Made by a program: the position numbers and the translations under genes. Of a stretch of DNA of 64,000 bases, positions 10,558 to 63,345 are shown in pieces. This DNA is from Rhizomys pruinosus (taxonomy: Eukaryota; Chordata; Mammalia; Rodentia; Spalacidae): positions 779,528 through 843,527 of the forward strand of contig VZQC01005555.1 in assembly GCA_009823505.1 (NCBI GenBank), written 5' to 3'. A model generated the notes under the pieces. It did no database searches and was not told where the DNA came from. It was given only the letters and a program-made list of their open reading frames with translations. Every line of letters begins with the position of its first letter. The first letter of the stretch is position 1.

Positions 10558-10979
10558 CTTTTTTTTTTTTTTGAGACAAGGTCTCTCTATAGCCCCAACT
10601 GGCTTGGAACTCACTCTGTAGACCAGGCTGGCCTTGAACTCACAGAGATCCACCTGCCTCTGCTTCTTGAATGCTGGGATTAAAGGTATGCACCACCACG
10701 CCTGGCTTAAAGATGGTTCTTTTTGTTTGTTTGTTTTTTTCGAGACAGGGTCTCCCTGTAGCCCCAGCTGTCCTGGAACTCACTCTGTAGACCAGGCTGG
10801 CCTTGAACTCACAGAGATCCGCCTGCCTCTGCCTCCCAAGTGCTAGGATTAAAGGCGTGTGCCACCATGCCCGGCTCTAAAGATGGTTCTTAGCCACCAT
10901 GTGGGTACTGGGAATCAAACCTGTGTTCTCTGCTAGAGAAGTTGGTGCTCTTAACCACTGAGCCATCTCTCTAGCCCCC
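10558..10979 (-). mobile_element. Two B1 SINEs beside and inside a B2
   Basis: B1 at 10558-10707; B1 at 10722-10877 flanked by the 14-bp TAAAGATGGTTCTT (10708-10721, 10878-10891); B2 5' half at 10878-10979. All on the minus strand. The second B1 therefore inserted into the B2. Confidence 0.85.
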
Positions 10980-11023
10980 AGGAAATTACTCTTATAAGTG
11001 GACATAATCTGGATGAATGACTT

Positions 11024-11072
11024 TTATTTATTTATTTATTTTTAATATTTAAATTTTATTTTATTTATTTGT

Positions 11073-11107
<35 letters not shown>

Positions 11108-11322
11108 TGGGTATGAATGTACTATCTGCATGTAGGCTTGTGCACCCGTGTCGTGTAATGCCTCAGAGGTCAGAAGAGGGTGTCGGATTCCCCTGGAACT
11201 GCAGTTCTCCTGGAATTGGAGTTACAGACGGTTCTCAGCCGCCATGTGGGTGCTGGGGATCGAACCTGGGTCCTCTGCAAGAGCAGTCGGCACTCTTAAC
11301 CACTAGGCCATCTCTCCAGCCC
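11024..11322 (-). mobile_element. B2-type SINE with expanded TTTA tail
   Basis: Core-duplicated B2 with a tail grown into a (TTTA)n tract (about 11025-11108). Near-perfect duplication GGAT(G/T)AATGACTTTTA on both sides. Confidence 0.85.
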
Positions 11323-12979
11323 GGATTAATGACTTTTAATTAACCAGGGGGTCTTGTGTCTTATGACCTGGGCATCTATCTGATCTTGTTTCCTGAGAAC
11401 CTCTATTTGGTATACCACTCAAAAAGATGATGAGTAAATGTGAGCATCCTTGAGAATCAATATCTAGAAGTGCTGAAAGGCAGTGCCCCGTCTGTACCGG
11501 ACGTAGTGGAGATTGGGAAGGAGCGACCTTGGATAAATAAGATACTCTAGAACTAAGGATGGAAAGGTCAAATGATTTGTTAAGATCAAGGTGGAGCCGA
11601 GCTTGTCCTTCCCCTCTTGAAGCTGGAGAAGCCATTTTGAACAAAATTATGGGTGGGGCTGGACTCAGATACAGTTCCAGGGACAGAGTTCCAGCAAGAC
11701 AATCCATCAGCACAGTTCATTAGAGATCTGTAGGGGAATGAGTGTCCTCTGATTCAGCCTGCTGGTAAAAACTAAATTTAAGAGTTAGGCTGTTTGTTCG
11801 GTGGTGCTGGCAGGGAGTTCTCAGGGTTCCTCAGGCGAGGCTCTAGCTTCTTCCCAGCAGCCCTTCCCCACAGCCTTGTCTGCTTTCTTGTTGTTTAAGG
11901 AGCTCTTATTTGACTGCACTGTAGCCATCCTCAGGTCACATACATTTCCTACACCCATGCTGAAGTCTGTCCTGAGATTCAGAATGTCCCAGAAAACTCC
12001 GTGAAGGCCACCTAATCGGTGCGCGCCTTAATCATGAGTTCCTTGACAAGGACAAGCGATGACAGGTGGAGCAGTGAGTAAAACCCAGTCGTTCTGCCCC
12101 ACAGATTCACTGTGGGCGTCTCATGGAAAGGATCAAAGTTAAATAGCACATGGCCCAGCAGAATCACCAGTAGAGAAAGGTCAATCCTTTGTCTCATTAC
12201 AGACCTTGCCTTTTTTGTGAAAGTTTTTTTATAGCCTAATTCTTGGGAGTAACTTTGTTCTTAATTAAGGATTCTAATTTTAAAGCAAGCTCTGGCCTCT
12301 TTCTTTGCAGACTCATTCTACAGTTTTGATTGGATTTCATGGCTAGAAATTAAGATCTTTTATTGTCTGTTATCTATTTCCCTCTGTGGCTAGTTACCAT
12401 GGCAAACCGGTGCTTTACTGAGATCATAAACAGGCTTATCCTGCTAGATATCAATGAATCAAGGGCTTTGGGCTCTTACTGAGACGCTAAGCAAGATGCA
12501 AGGTCCCTGTGAGACCTTGTTCCTCCGAAGTGTGTTTTCCCCTAGGTGGGGCCATAGTTAAATGACATTTGAACCTTCACAGTGAATCCTGAGGGAAAAG
12601 CAGAGCTTGGAGAAATAGAAGTTTGGCAAGCTCAGTTCCCTGGATAGAAGCTAATTTACACAGAGCCAAGTGTGCTTTCTTCCGAATGTAACCCTTTGAT
12701 ACCTTGGGGGCCCACAAACTTCAAGCACCTTCAACGAAGGGACTAGTTTCCCTGTGAAGCACCTGCAGGGCTAGACACCATTTAGAAGAGACTACTGGAT
12801 CTCCTCCCTCTCCCCCAAAAAGCCAAGTAATAAAGATTAGAAACAGCAGTGTCTATATGTTTGGCTTCAGGCAAAGATGAGTGCCAAATTCAAAGGAGTT
12901 TTGTTTTGGGGTCCACAGAGAGACCTGGCAGACAGTCTCAGAAAAAGCAGTAGGTTCTGATTTAGAAAAACAGTTGGGG

Positions 12980-13478
12980 ACTGGGGTGGGGGCAGTGAGA
13001 TGGCTCAGGGTTTAAGAGAACTGACTACTCTTTTTTTTTTTAATACTTTCTTTTTATAAATTTAATTTTTAATTATTTATTTATTTATTTTTTATGTGTA
13101 TGAATGTACTGTCTGCATGTAGGTTTGTGCACCCGTGTCGTGCAATGCCTCGGAGGTCAGAAGAGGGTGTCAGATTCCCCTGGAACTGGAGTTAAAGACA
13201 GTTCTCAGCCGCCATGTGGGTGCTGATGATCGAACCCGGGTCCTCTGCAAGAGCAGTTGGCGCTCTTAACTTCTAGGCCATCTCTCCAGCCCCGAGAACT
13301 GACTACTTGCAAAGGACAGGGTTCTATTTCCTGCACCCACATGGCAGCTAACAAGCATCCATTTGAACAACTCCAGCTCCAGGAGACCTTCTGGTCTCTG
13401 GGCATGCCATGCACACACACAGTGCACCTACATAACATAACATTCAGGCAAAACACTCTTACATATAAAATAAAAATC
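12980..13478 (+). mobile_element. Older B2-type SINE interrupted by a younger one
   Basis: Plus-strand B2 at 12980-13029 and 13294-13478. The minus-strand B2 at 13030-13293 is flanked by the 14-bp GAGAACTGACTACT (13016-13029, 13294-13307), which is B2 sequence of the host element. Confidence 0.88.
13030..13293 (-). mobile_element. B2-type SINE nested in a B2
   Basis: CCTAG-type head without the doubled core, long A/T-rich tail. Confidence 0.88.
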
Positions 13479-13481
13479 CCT

Positions 13482-13870
13482 GGGCTGGAGAGCTGTCCCA
13501 GCAGTTAAGAGCACTGGATGTTCATGCATAAGATCTAGGTTCCATTCCCATCATCTACATAGTGGCTAGCAACCATCCATAAGTCCAGTTCCAGGGGATC
13601 GGACACCCTCTTCTGACCTCCATAGGCATTGCATGCGGGTACACTTACATACGTGGAGGCACTACACTCATACACATAAAATAATGAATAAATAGCTGGA
13701 CATGGCATGCGCCTTTAATTCTAGCACTTGGGAGACAGAGGCAGGCGGATCTTTGTGAGTTCAAGGCCAGCCTGGTCTACAGAGCGAGTTCTGGGACAGC
13801 TGGGGCTACAGTGAGACCCTGTCTCAAAGGCCAAAAATAAAAAATAAAAAAATTAAAATTAAAAAAAATA
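13482..13870 (+). mobile_element. B2-type SINE followed by B1-type SINE
   Basis: B2 at 13482-13692, B1 at 13693-13870, joined at the A-rich B2 tail. Confidence 0.8.
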
Positions 13871-14378
13871 ATTATTGACTTGCAGGAGCTGATCGGGGAT
13901 GTTTGTTTTTTCTCCCACCCACTGCCCTGATCAGAATCATAGCCCTTCAGCAGACCATTGATTAACACCAGTGAAAAAAGGAGAGGGCAGGAAGTCCCCA
14001 TTTTCCTACTTTTTTGGTCTCACAAGTGGAAAGTGGAAGTTACACAGTAAGGGACATCTTTACCTTCTGAGCACTTTTTTTTTTTTTTTAATTACAATGC
14101 CAATAGCCAAAGTTAACTGAGGCAACTTGAATTCTGGATACATTCACGGGAATCTTCTGCCAAAGCAAAGGGGCAGGTGGGACTGGGGTGGGGAAGGGGC
14201 AGACTGGGCTAGAGGAGGGACTAGAGGTAGGGTGGGGCCAGGGTCAGGTGGAGCTAGGGGGGGGTGGAGCTAGGCAGCTAAGAGCTGCCCAGTCATTCTT
14301 GCTCTAGCTCCCCTCCCCCCACCAATCCCAGGGTGATTCTAGTGTCTTGTTCTGAAAGTAGTATTTGCTTTGCTTTAA

Positions 14379-56614
<42,236 letters not shown>

Positions 56615-58855
56615 GATGGAAAGAGGAACAAGAGCGGCTTCTGGTTTGGCGACTTGTGAAATGTTGAAGTCCAGTGCGTACTTGCCTTTAAACAAAATCA
56701 CTAATTTGCAAAATGTAAACACGTGCTTCCTGTACCCTAAAGTTACAAAGACTTCATCAATTACAGTAAGTCCAGGGAAGCTTGCATTTCACTACTAACT
56801 CTAAACCTCAGGCCAAGTTCAACAAAAGCTTAGACTAAGCAAGCCACGCCAAGAATCGTGAGCCTACGATTCAGGTTGGATGAATGATGTCAAGAGGAAA
56901 GCAAAAACTAATCTGTGAACTCGTATCATCTGTATCTGAGTCAACACACCCGTGTGCCTGGGCCAGTCCTACAAGACCTGGGGCTCTGAAGATGTGGGAA
57001 GCCCCTTTTCTTGCTTGTAATTTTCCAAATACTGATGTTTTAACAGGGTGAAAACTTCAGAATTTTGAAAGACACTTTCATGATCTCACAATGCCCATTA
57101 TATCTTAGAATGATTTTTAAAGTCATTTAAATATGAGCAATTGCTGACGGCACTGGAAATACTTGTTGAGTAATGAGATAAAAGCCACCAGCTCAGCTAG
57201 AGTACCCTTCTGAATTCAAGACTGTATGTTAGAAAGAAATATGGCAATTACTTGAGTTTCATTTTGAATTGACTTTTCTTGTTGAAGAACATCAACACCT
57301 TTATACTGATGGACTGAGATACATTTCCACAAAATTCCACATATGTATAAAGGCAGTTCTAGTTCTAGAAACCTACTAACTCTTGTCCATGAATTGTGAC
57401 TAAAATACTGCTCATTGAGCCAAAGAGAAGTAATGACCTGTTGACAGGGAACCATTGAAAATAGTATGCATATAGTCCTTTGTCAATCTAAGTTTCATTT
57501 TCTTACTGTGATGGCCCATGGATGTAGAGATTCCTTTATAATCAGTAGATTATGATGTATGCAGCTCTTGCAGATCCTGACTATGGACTAACTCGAGTGT
57601 CAGTTCATTCTTAGGTGGCTGACTTGTCTTGTTCCTCAGTATCTTGGGAGGTGCAGCCTTTCCCCAGTCTCTTTCCCCTTCAATCCCCCCCCCCCTTCTA
57701 CTGCAGGCAGACTTGGATAGCTAGATTATACCTTCAGTTTTTTAAACCTATCTACAAGACATCACTAACTCCTGTAGGATTGTTCTTCATTATACACCAA
57801 ATTATTGGGAACTGCTAAAAAAAAAAAAGAGTCCTGAGGCCTTCAGTGAGTTATGCTCTAAGCAGGAGTTCTTTTCATTTACCGGAATACTCATTACCTC
57901 AAGGTATCCTTGTTGAGAAATGCTGAGAACAACTGTAAGTCACCACAGCGTGCTTTCGAGGCAGTGTTTTGATGATATACCTCTAGTCCATCAGAAGCAG
58001 GCAGCTTACCACTGTGAACTGGGCATTTTTGTCAAAAGTCACAAGGAAGACACTAGGCAGGAATAAGGTCCTGTCGATGTTCTGACAGAAAATCAAGACA
58101 GCTATTGAGTAAGGCCAGTCAGCCCCTCCCCACAGGTTGACAGCACAAGGCCAACACAGTGGCAGCTGGCTGGTCTGGGAGGTGAGGTCTCCCTGTGTAG
58201 CCTAGTGTCTTTCAGGTCAAGTCACGGTCCTCCTGTCTCAGCCTCCTGAATGCTGGGTTACAGGAGTGAGCCACCAGCTCCAGTTTTGCAGTAGTGTTTT
58301 ATTTTCAGCAACGGCTAGGTGTTTTTTTTGCGGGGGTGGGGGGGTGGGGGGGATGAGACAGGGTCTCCCTATAGCCCCAGCTTTTTTTTGGACAGCTAGG
58401 TGTTTTTATTGTTCCTTACCATTGTGGAATACTGCAGATCTAGTGTGTAACTTTCCCCTTGTGCTATGTGCTAAAATAAGCAAACATCCCAGCTGCGCAA
58501 AGAACTGTTAAACAAGAACTGTCAGCGACCCACAGCCTTTCCTGTAGGTCATGTTTCAAGCTGAGGCTCAAGTGTCAACAGCTGTGGGAAAGCATGATGT
58601 AAAAGAGAAAACTTGGGACATTATTGTTCTTTTTATAAGTGTGTTAGTACATATGTTACACTGTATACTAATATCTATGGTAGGCTGAGTATGTCAGTTC
58701 TAACATCACTTCTGATTTTGGAAGTCCAAAATGAAGGAAGTGGTATTTCCATGTTTCTATCTTTTTTTGAGAGGCACTGTTGTCTACTTAATGTTTTTAT
58801 TGCCTTGAATTTCTGTCTCCTGTAAGCATTAAACAGAGTCATGTTTAGTCTACAT
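56615..58855 (+). other. ANKRD6: ANKRD6 3' untranslated region (end inferred)
   Basis: Mostly unique AT-rich sequence after the stop codon, with a degraded B1 remnant (minus, about 58170-58283), a short inserted B1 piece near 58350-58390 flanked by a repeated GCTAGGTGTTTTT, and short poly-C and poly-G runs. The 3' end is inferred from the signal at 58828; I see no AATAAA before it. Confidence 0.6.
58828..58833 (+). terminator. ANKRD6: Candidate polyadenylation signal ATTAAA for ANKRD6
   Basis: ATTAAA followed about 30 bases later by a T/G-rich stretch (CACTGGTTTTGTTGAC), the usual arrangement of hexamer, cleavage site and GU-rich element. About 2.2 kb after the stop codon. Not proven; an unseen distal site is possible. 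Confidence 0.5.
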
Positions 58856-58859
58856 TTTC

Positions 58860-59004
58860 ACTGGTTTTGTTGACTAAACCTAAGGGTGCCTCAAAGAATG
58901 CTCACACCCAGCCGCTTTACCTAATTAACTTTTACATCTGTTTAAAGTTGAGACAAAGAGCCCTATACCAGCACAAGCAGATGCCATCTTTTGGTTATTT
59001 AGAT

Positions 59005-59048
<44 letters not shown>

Positions 59049-60378
59049 CATATTAAATCCACAAGTCATAAAAGACAGGATAACACATTTAAAACTTATG
59101 TAAGTTATTTTCCAGTAAACAAAAATATTTGGACATATTGTAAAAATAATTTTCACTAGAGGGGTTGGAGAGATGGCTCAGTGAAGACCTGGGTTCCACT
59201 CCCAGCACCCACATGGCAGTTAACAACTGTTTGGAACTAAAGTTTCAGGGGCATCTGACACCCACTTCTAACCTTCTTGGGCATTTCATGACACAAGTGC
59301 ACTTACATACATGCAGGCAATATACTCATACGCATTAAAAATTTTTCACTAGAATGATTCTTGTAGCAAATAGAGGCTACATTATAAACAGTGCATCAGT
59401 TTTGTGCTGAGGGTGTCTGTAAACTTAATTACCTTTTCACCCCCGAAGTGGACTTGAACATATTCATATATTCAGAGTTGTTACAGCCATTACAATCAAC
59501 CTTAAAACCTTTCACTGGGCTGGAGAGATAGCCTAGCGGTTAAGAACACTGACTGCTCTTGCAGAGGACCCGGGTTCGATCCCTAGCACCCACATGGCGG
59601 CTAAGAACCATCTGAAACTCCAATTCCAGGAGAACCCCAGTTCCAGGGGAATCCGACACCCTCTTTTCTGACCTCCGCGGCATTGCACCACACGGGTGCA
59701 CAAACCTGCATGCAGACAGTACATTCATACACATACAAAAATAAATAAAATTAAAAAAAAAAAAAACAAAAAAAAAACCTTTCACTATGTTCCAAAGCTG
59801 CACTGCCCATTTCCATGTGGCTCTCCATTCCATCCACAGCCCAGGACAATAACTGACCACTGTAAATGGAGCCACAGGTCTTGTATGCCTGGCTCCTTTG
59901 ACTTAACAGTGTTATCAAGTTCACTCATAGAAGCATCAATCAGTTCTTCACTCATTTTTATCACCAACTGTTTTATTACATAAAAAATACATTTACCCAT
60001 TTCTTAGTTGAGATTCTGAATCTATTTAGATACCATGAATAATTTGTCTACACATTTCCCATAGGTATAACTTCTTGGTTATAGCCTAGAGTTGCTAAAT
60101 TGTTTTATCTTTAATTGTATTTATTTATTTCTCGTTTGTGCCACAGTGCATGTGAGGCTGGTTGGAGGATAACTTATGGGAGCTGTTCTCTTCTACCATA
60201 TGGGTCCCAGGAACCAACCTCTGGTCCTCTGTCTTGGCAAGTGCCTTCACGTGCTGAGCTACCTGCCGGCCCTCCATGTTACCTTTTGTAGAATTAATAA
60301 AGTCTCATTTTCCCAAGTGACTGCAGATATTTTGTTGCCATCAGCAATGTATGGTTCCAATTTCTCATCTTCACAGTA
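58860..60378 (+). other. Sequence between the convergent ANKRD6 and LYRM2 ends
   Basis: Holds (GT)n at 59008-59046, a B2 at 59162-59343, a core-duplicated B2 at 59518-59768 flanked by AAACCTTTCACT, and a B3-like SINE (minus) at 60105-60275. The rest is unique and may be LYRM2 3'UTR. Confidence 0.7.
59972..59977 (-). terminator. LYRM2: Candidate LYRM2 polyadenylation signal (distal)
   Basis: Minus-strand AATAAA about 560 bp past the LYRM2 stop. Use of it would leave about 1.1 kb between the two convergent transcripts. Confidence 0.3.
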
Positions 60379-60384
60379 TTTATT
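60379..60384 (-). terminator. LYRM2: Candidate LYRM2 polyadenylation signal (proximal)
   Basis: TTTATT on the plus strand reads AATAAA on the minus strand, about 150 bp after the stop codon. A second one lies at 59972-59977. Either or both may be used; the sequence alone does not decide. Confidence 0.4.
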
Positions 60385-60531
60385 ATTTTGCTTTTTGATC
60401 AGCCATTGTAGGAGAGGCACTAGCTTTTCACAAGAGTGATCATCTTTTCATGTGCTAACTGGTTGGTGGTTTGAGAGTAGCTATGAAATGTCCATTGCAA
60501 GTCTACACAATCTTCCAGAACAATGCAATTG

Positions 60532-60612
60532 TTAAGATTTTGCTAATGTAAGCGCCTTTTCTAATTCCTTCAGTTGCATATTACCTTGAGTAATCATCAT
60601 TCGGATAGTATC
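60532..60612 (-). CDS. LYRM2: LYRM2 coding exon 3
   Basis: 81 bp including the TAA stop (60532-60534); residues DTIRMMITQGNMQLK to LAKS. Acceptor CTTCTACAG. Confidence 0.94.
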   Translation of the reverse strand, partial: DTIRMMITQGNMQLKELEKALTLAKS

Positions 60613-61729
60613 CTGTAGAAGAAAGTGAAATCTGGTCACTGTTTACCGTTAAATGAGGTACCTTTCTACCATTTATTATTTCTCAAATTCAAGAACTGAC
60701 AGAGTGAGTGTGTGGGCTTAGAATGTACAAGGCCTTTAGAATTCACCCAACACCAAAAAGAAAAAAAAAAAGTCCCACAAGAAACCAGTAGCGGGGATTG
60801 GAACTGATGCGCGTAAGGAGAGCCAGAAACTATATGGTATGAACTAAGAACTATATGCCACTGTTTGTCAAATTAAAATATCAATAGGAATTCTGCAATG
60901 GCCGTCTCAGTGGCATATTCCAAGTTGCTGCTAAACTTTACAACACATTCCACAACCAGGTCAAAGAACCTCACCATGGTCTCGGTCTCACCTCTTCCGT
61001 GACACCTTTGTTTCTTTTGAATTCTTCCCTGGCCCAGTCCTGCAGGTATTTGCGGTCAGAATCATTTGGAACTTGCCTAATTACTCGCAAAATCTTCCTG
61101 TAGAGAAGGAGAACCTGTTGCCTTCTCATGAACTGTCCAGGGAGGGAAAAATGGAAATTACAAAACCGCTAGCTCCACTTACGCAAACAAACTTTGACCA
61201 GAAGTATCTCTTTGGTCCTCAGTGTTGAATAGAATAAAAAAACTTCAAAACATTTATAAAATCAGGGACCGACTTTTCCGCTGGGCCTAGCAGCGAACAC
61301 CTACAATCCCAGCACTCGGGAGGTTGAGGCAAGTAGTTGGTGCCTAGCAGCGAACACCTATAATCCCAGCACTCGGGAGGTTGAGGCAAGTAGTTGGCTT
61401 TGGCTGCAAGTTCGAGGCCAGAGTGGGCAAGACAGGTCACGTCGCAAAAGGTCCCAGGAACAAACCCCACAAAGCAAGACTAGTGTTTCTGGCACTGCCA
61501 ACAAAGCACTTGGTGTAAATCAAAGCGGTACAATCGACCCGGGACTGACGGTAGAACGCGGACGCCAGCTCCCGCTGCCTCGCCGCGGTTCCCATCCACC
61601 CCTATCCTGACCGGGCAGGACTGCTCCTCTCCGCTGGCTGAGCCCTGGGATGCGGCCCTTGAAAGTCGGGAGACCATCAGGTACCTGCTTAAGTGTTGGC
61701 ACTGCCGGAGGCAGATAGGAAGCTGCCAT
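60532..61729 (-). CDS. LYRM2: LYRM2, LYR motif-containing protein 2 (complete)
   Basis: Three coding exons read on the minus strand: 61729-61685, 61132-60992 and 60612-60532. They total 267 bp for 88 residues, the same length as human LYRM2. The protein starts MAASYLPPAVPTLKQ, a short N-terminal segment likely to act in mitochondrial import. It contains the LYR tripeptide in VLLLYRKILR, the family-conserved Phe downstream (REEFKRN), and ends EKALTLAKS. LYR-motif proteins are small three-helix mitochondrial matrix proteins, many of which bind the acyl chain of mitochondrial acyl carrier protein; LYRM2 has been linked to complex I activity. The start was chosen because it is the only ATG giving the family N-terminus, and it lies in a CpG-rich promoter. 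All splice sites are GT-AG. Confidence 0.95.
60992..61132 (-). CDS. LYRM2: LYRM2 coding exon 2 with LYR motif
   Basis: 141 bp, 47 codons from FMRRQQVLLLYRKILR to KGVTEE. Acceptor CTGGACAG, donor GTGAGA. It carries the LYR tripeptide and the conserved DSDRKYLQDW block. Confidence 0.95.
61283..61460 (+). mobile_element. B1-like SINE with 57-bp internal duplication
   Basis: GCCTAGCAGCGAACACCTA occurs at 61285 and 61342, exactly 57 bp apart, with the same following sequence through AGTAGTTGG. Lies in LYRM2 intron 1. Confidence 0.8.
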
Positions 61730-61870
61730 GTTTGTCCAACGCAGGCACAGCGCGAAGGAGCGGAAGTGGCGTCAGCGCTAGGCGGGGCTAACACGCCGGC
61801 TAGGAGCCGGAGGATCACCACCACAAGCCGCTGAACCTCAGAGCTTCCGCTTCCGGGGACAGCTGGTTCT
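61440..61870 (-). promoter_or_regulatory. LYRM2: CpG-rich LYRM2 promoter
   Basis: Abrupt rise in GC and CpG compared with all surrounding sequence, covering exon 1. It has a GC box (GGCGGGGC, 61781-61788), an ETS/GABPA-like site (GCGGAAGTG, 61760-61768), a second ETS core (TTCCGG, 61851-61856) and no obvious TATA box. GABPA/NRF-2 sites are common in promoters of mitochondrial-protein genes. The exact start site cannot be placed from sequence alone. Confidence 0.75.
61685..61729 (-). CDS. LYRM2: LYRM2 coding exon 1
   Basis: 45 bp, 15 codons (MAASYLPPAVPTLKQ), start codon at 61727-61729, donor GTACCT directly after CAG. Ends in phase 0. Confidence 0.93.
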
Positions 61871-61934
61871 GATCAAGGTACCAGGAAGGAAAGGATTTAA
61901 TACAGTTCTTGGCATAAAGAATCATCATTGGGAA

Positions 61935-62440
61935 ACTAGTTACTTTCTACTGCTGCGATAAAACACTAGCCAAAACCAGCTTGGGTAGGAAACGGTTTAT
62001 TTAGCTTACAGCTCGCAGTCCACGAAGACAGGAACTCAGGGTACAAACCTGGAGAACAAACCACGGAGGTACAGTGCTTACTGCCTTGCTCCCTTGGTCT
62101 GTGCAAGGCCTGGGTCTTCCTGTAGCTCCAGCTCAACTGGCCCGGAACTAGCTATGTAGACTAGGCTGGCGTTGAACTCAAGAGATCTGCCTGCCTCTGC
62201 TTCCCAAGTGCCCGAATTAAAGGCCTGCACCACCACGCTGGGGCTTCAGCCTGCTTTCTTGTACAACACAGGGCCACCTGCCCAGGGGTGGCACCAACCA
62301 CACCGGGCTGAGATCTCCCTCATCACTCACCAATCAAGAAAATACCCCATAGAACTTGGCCACAAGCCAGTCCAATGGAATACTTTCCTCAAGGGTGAGG
62401 GTGAGGTTCCATTCACCAGGGTGTGTAAAGTTTGTAACTG
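61935..62440 (+). mobile_element. RMER1-like repeat with inserted B1
   Basis: Starts TTTCTACTGCTGCGATAAAA and continues GGTTTATTTAGCTTACA; resembles the rodent RMER1 group from memory. A minus-strand B1 at about 62105-62250 interrupts it. Confidence 0.55.
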
Positions 62441-62599
62441 AAAGTAACTAGCACAGAAGCTTAAGCCTTTTAGGAGGGAGAAAAAATTGTTTCTGTATTC
62501 TTTTTGCAAGCATTTCTTCCAACTAATCATCACCATTATGCGTTGTAGGCTTAAATGTCTGCACCATTGTAGTTTGAGCACTTTCATCACTCATGAGGG

Positions 62600-62815
62600 C
62601 TTTTTGTTTGTAAATGTTATAAGTTTTTTATCTGTATGAATGTAATTGCACCATGTGCCTGCAATGCCCTCAGAGGTCAGAAGGGCGCATTGGATCTCTA
62701 AGGATCCGAAGTTACAGTTGTTAGCCATGTCGGTGCTGGGAATCAAACCCATGGACTCTACAAAGAGCAACTAGTGCTCCTAATTTGAGCTAGCTCTCCA
62801 ACCTTTTTATTCTGG
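62600..62815 (-). mobile_element. B2-type SINE, diverged
   Basis: Minus-strand, many substitutions, single core. Confidence 0.65.
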
Positions 62816-62889
62816 TTCTACAACCCCTCCCTCATAAAAACAAAACAAAACAAAACAATACAGATACCTGGATTAGAAATAAGCATCAC

Positions 62890-63013
62890 ACCGGGCATGG
62901 TGGTGCACGACTTTAATCCTAGCACTCAGGAGGCAGAGGCAGGCGGATCTTTGTGAGGCCAGCCTGGTCTACAGAGTTCCAGGACAGCTGGGACTACAGG
63001 GAGACCCTGTCTC

Positions 63014-63052
<39 letters not shown>
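62890..63052 (+). mobile_element. B1-type SINE ending in (AC)n
   Basis: GCCGGGCATGG-type head (CACCGGGCATGGTGG), body with a short deletion, tail replaced by (AC)n at 63018-63052. Confidence 0.85.
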
Positions 63053-63053
<1 letters not shown>

Positions 63054-63249
63054 GCATCAGGTTCGTGAATTTTTGCCATGTTATTCTTAGTAGTGTATCA
63101 AACCAAAATCGTACAGGTATGGGTCTACCGAGCATCTGGACTGCTTCACTGGCTAGAATCCAAGTGCTCAATTCTCCAAGTTTTGTTCATAGTGCAGGCA
63201 AGAAATTCGTAATATGAACCCCATGGTGAGCATAAATACATTGAATCAG

Positions 63250-63345
63250 AGTCCCTCTGTAGCACTGGCTAACCTGGAACTCACCATAGAGAGCGGGCTG
63301 GCCTTGAACTGTGATCCATATGCCTCCGCCTCACGCAGCTCTCCT
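63250..63345 (-). mobile_element. B1 fragment
   Basis: GAGTCCCTCTGTAGC...GGCTGGCCTTGAACTG, truncated at both ends. Confidence 0.6.

Larger units (their letters stand above)
60613..61684 (-). other. LYRM2: LYRM2 introns
   Basis: Intron 2 is 60613-60991 (379 bp, unique sequence, no repeat recognised). Intron 1 is 61133-61684 (552 bp); it holds a plus-strand B1-like element with an internal 57-bp duplication and, next to exon 1, the CpG-rich promoter-proximal sequence. Confidence 0.85.

Noticed and set aside
62327..63171. 3' end of MDN1 expected by synteny beyond LYRM2
   Set aside because: Neither strand encodes anything resembling the end of midasin. The gene, if syntenic, starts beyond the window.
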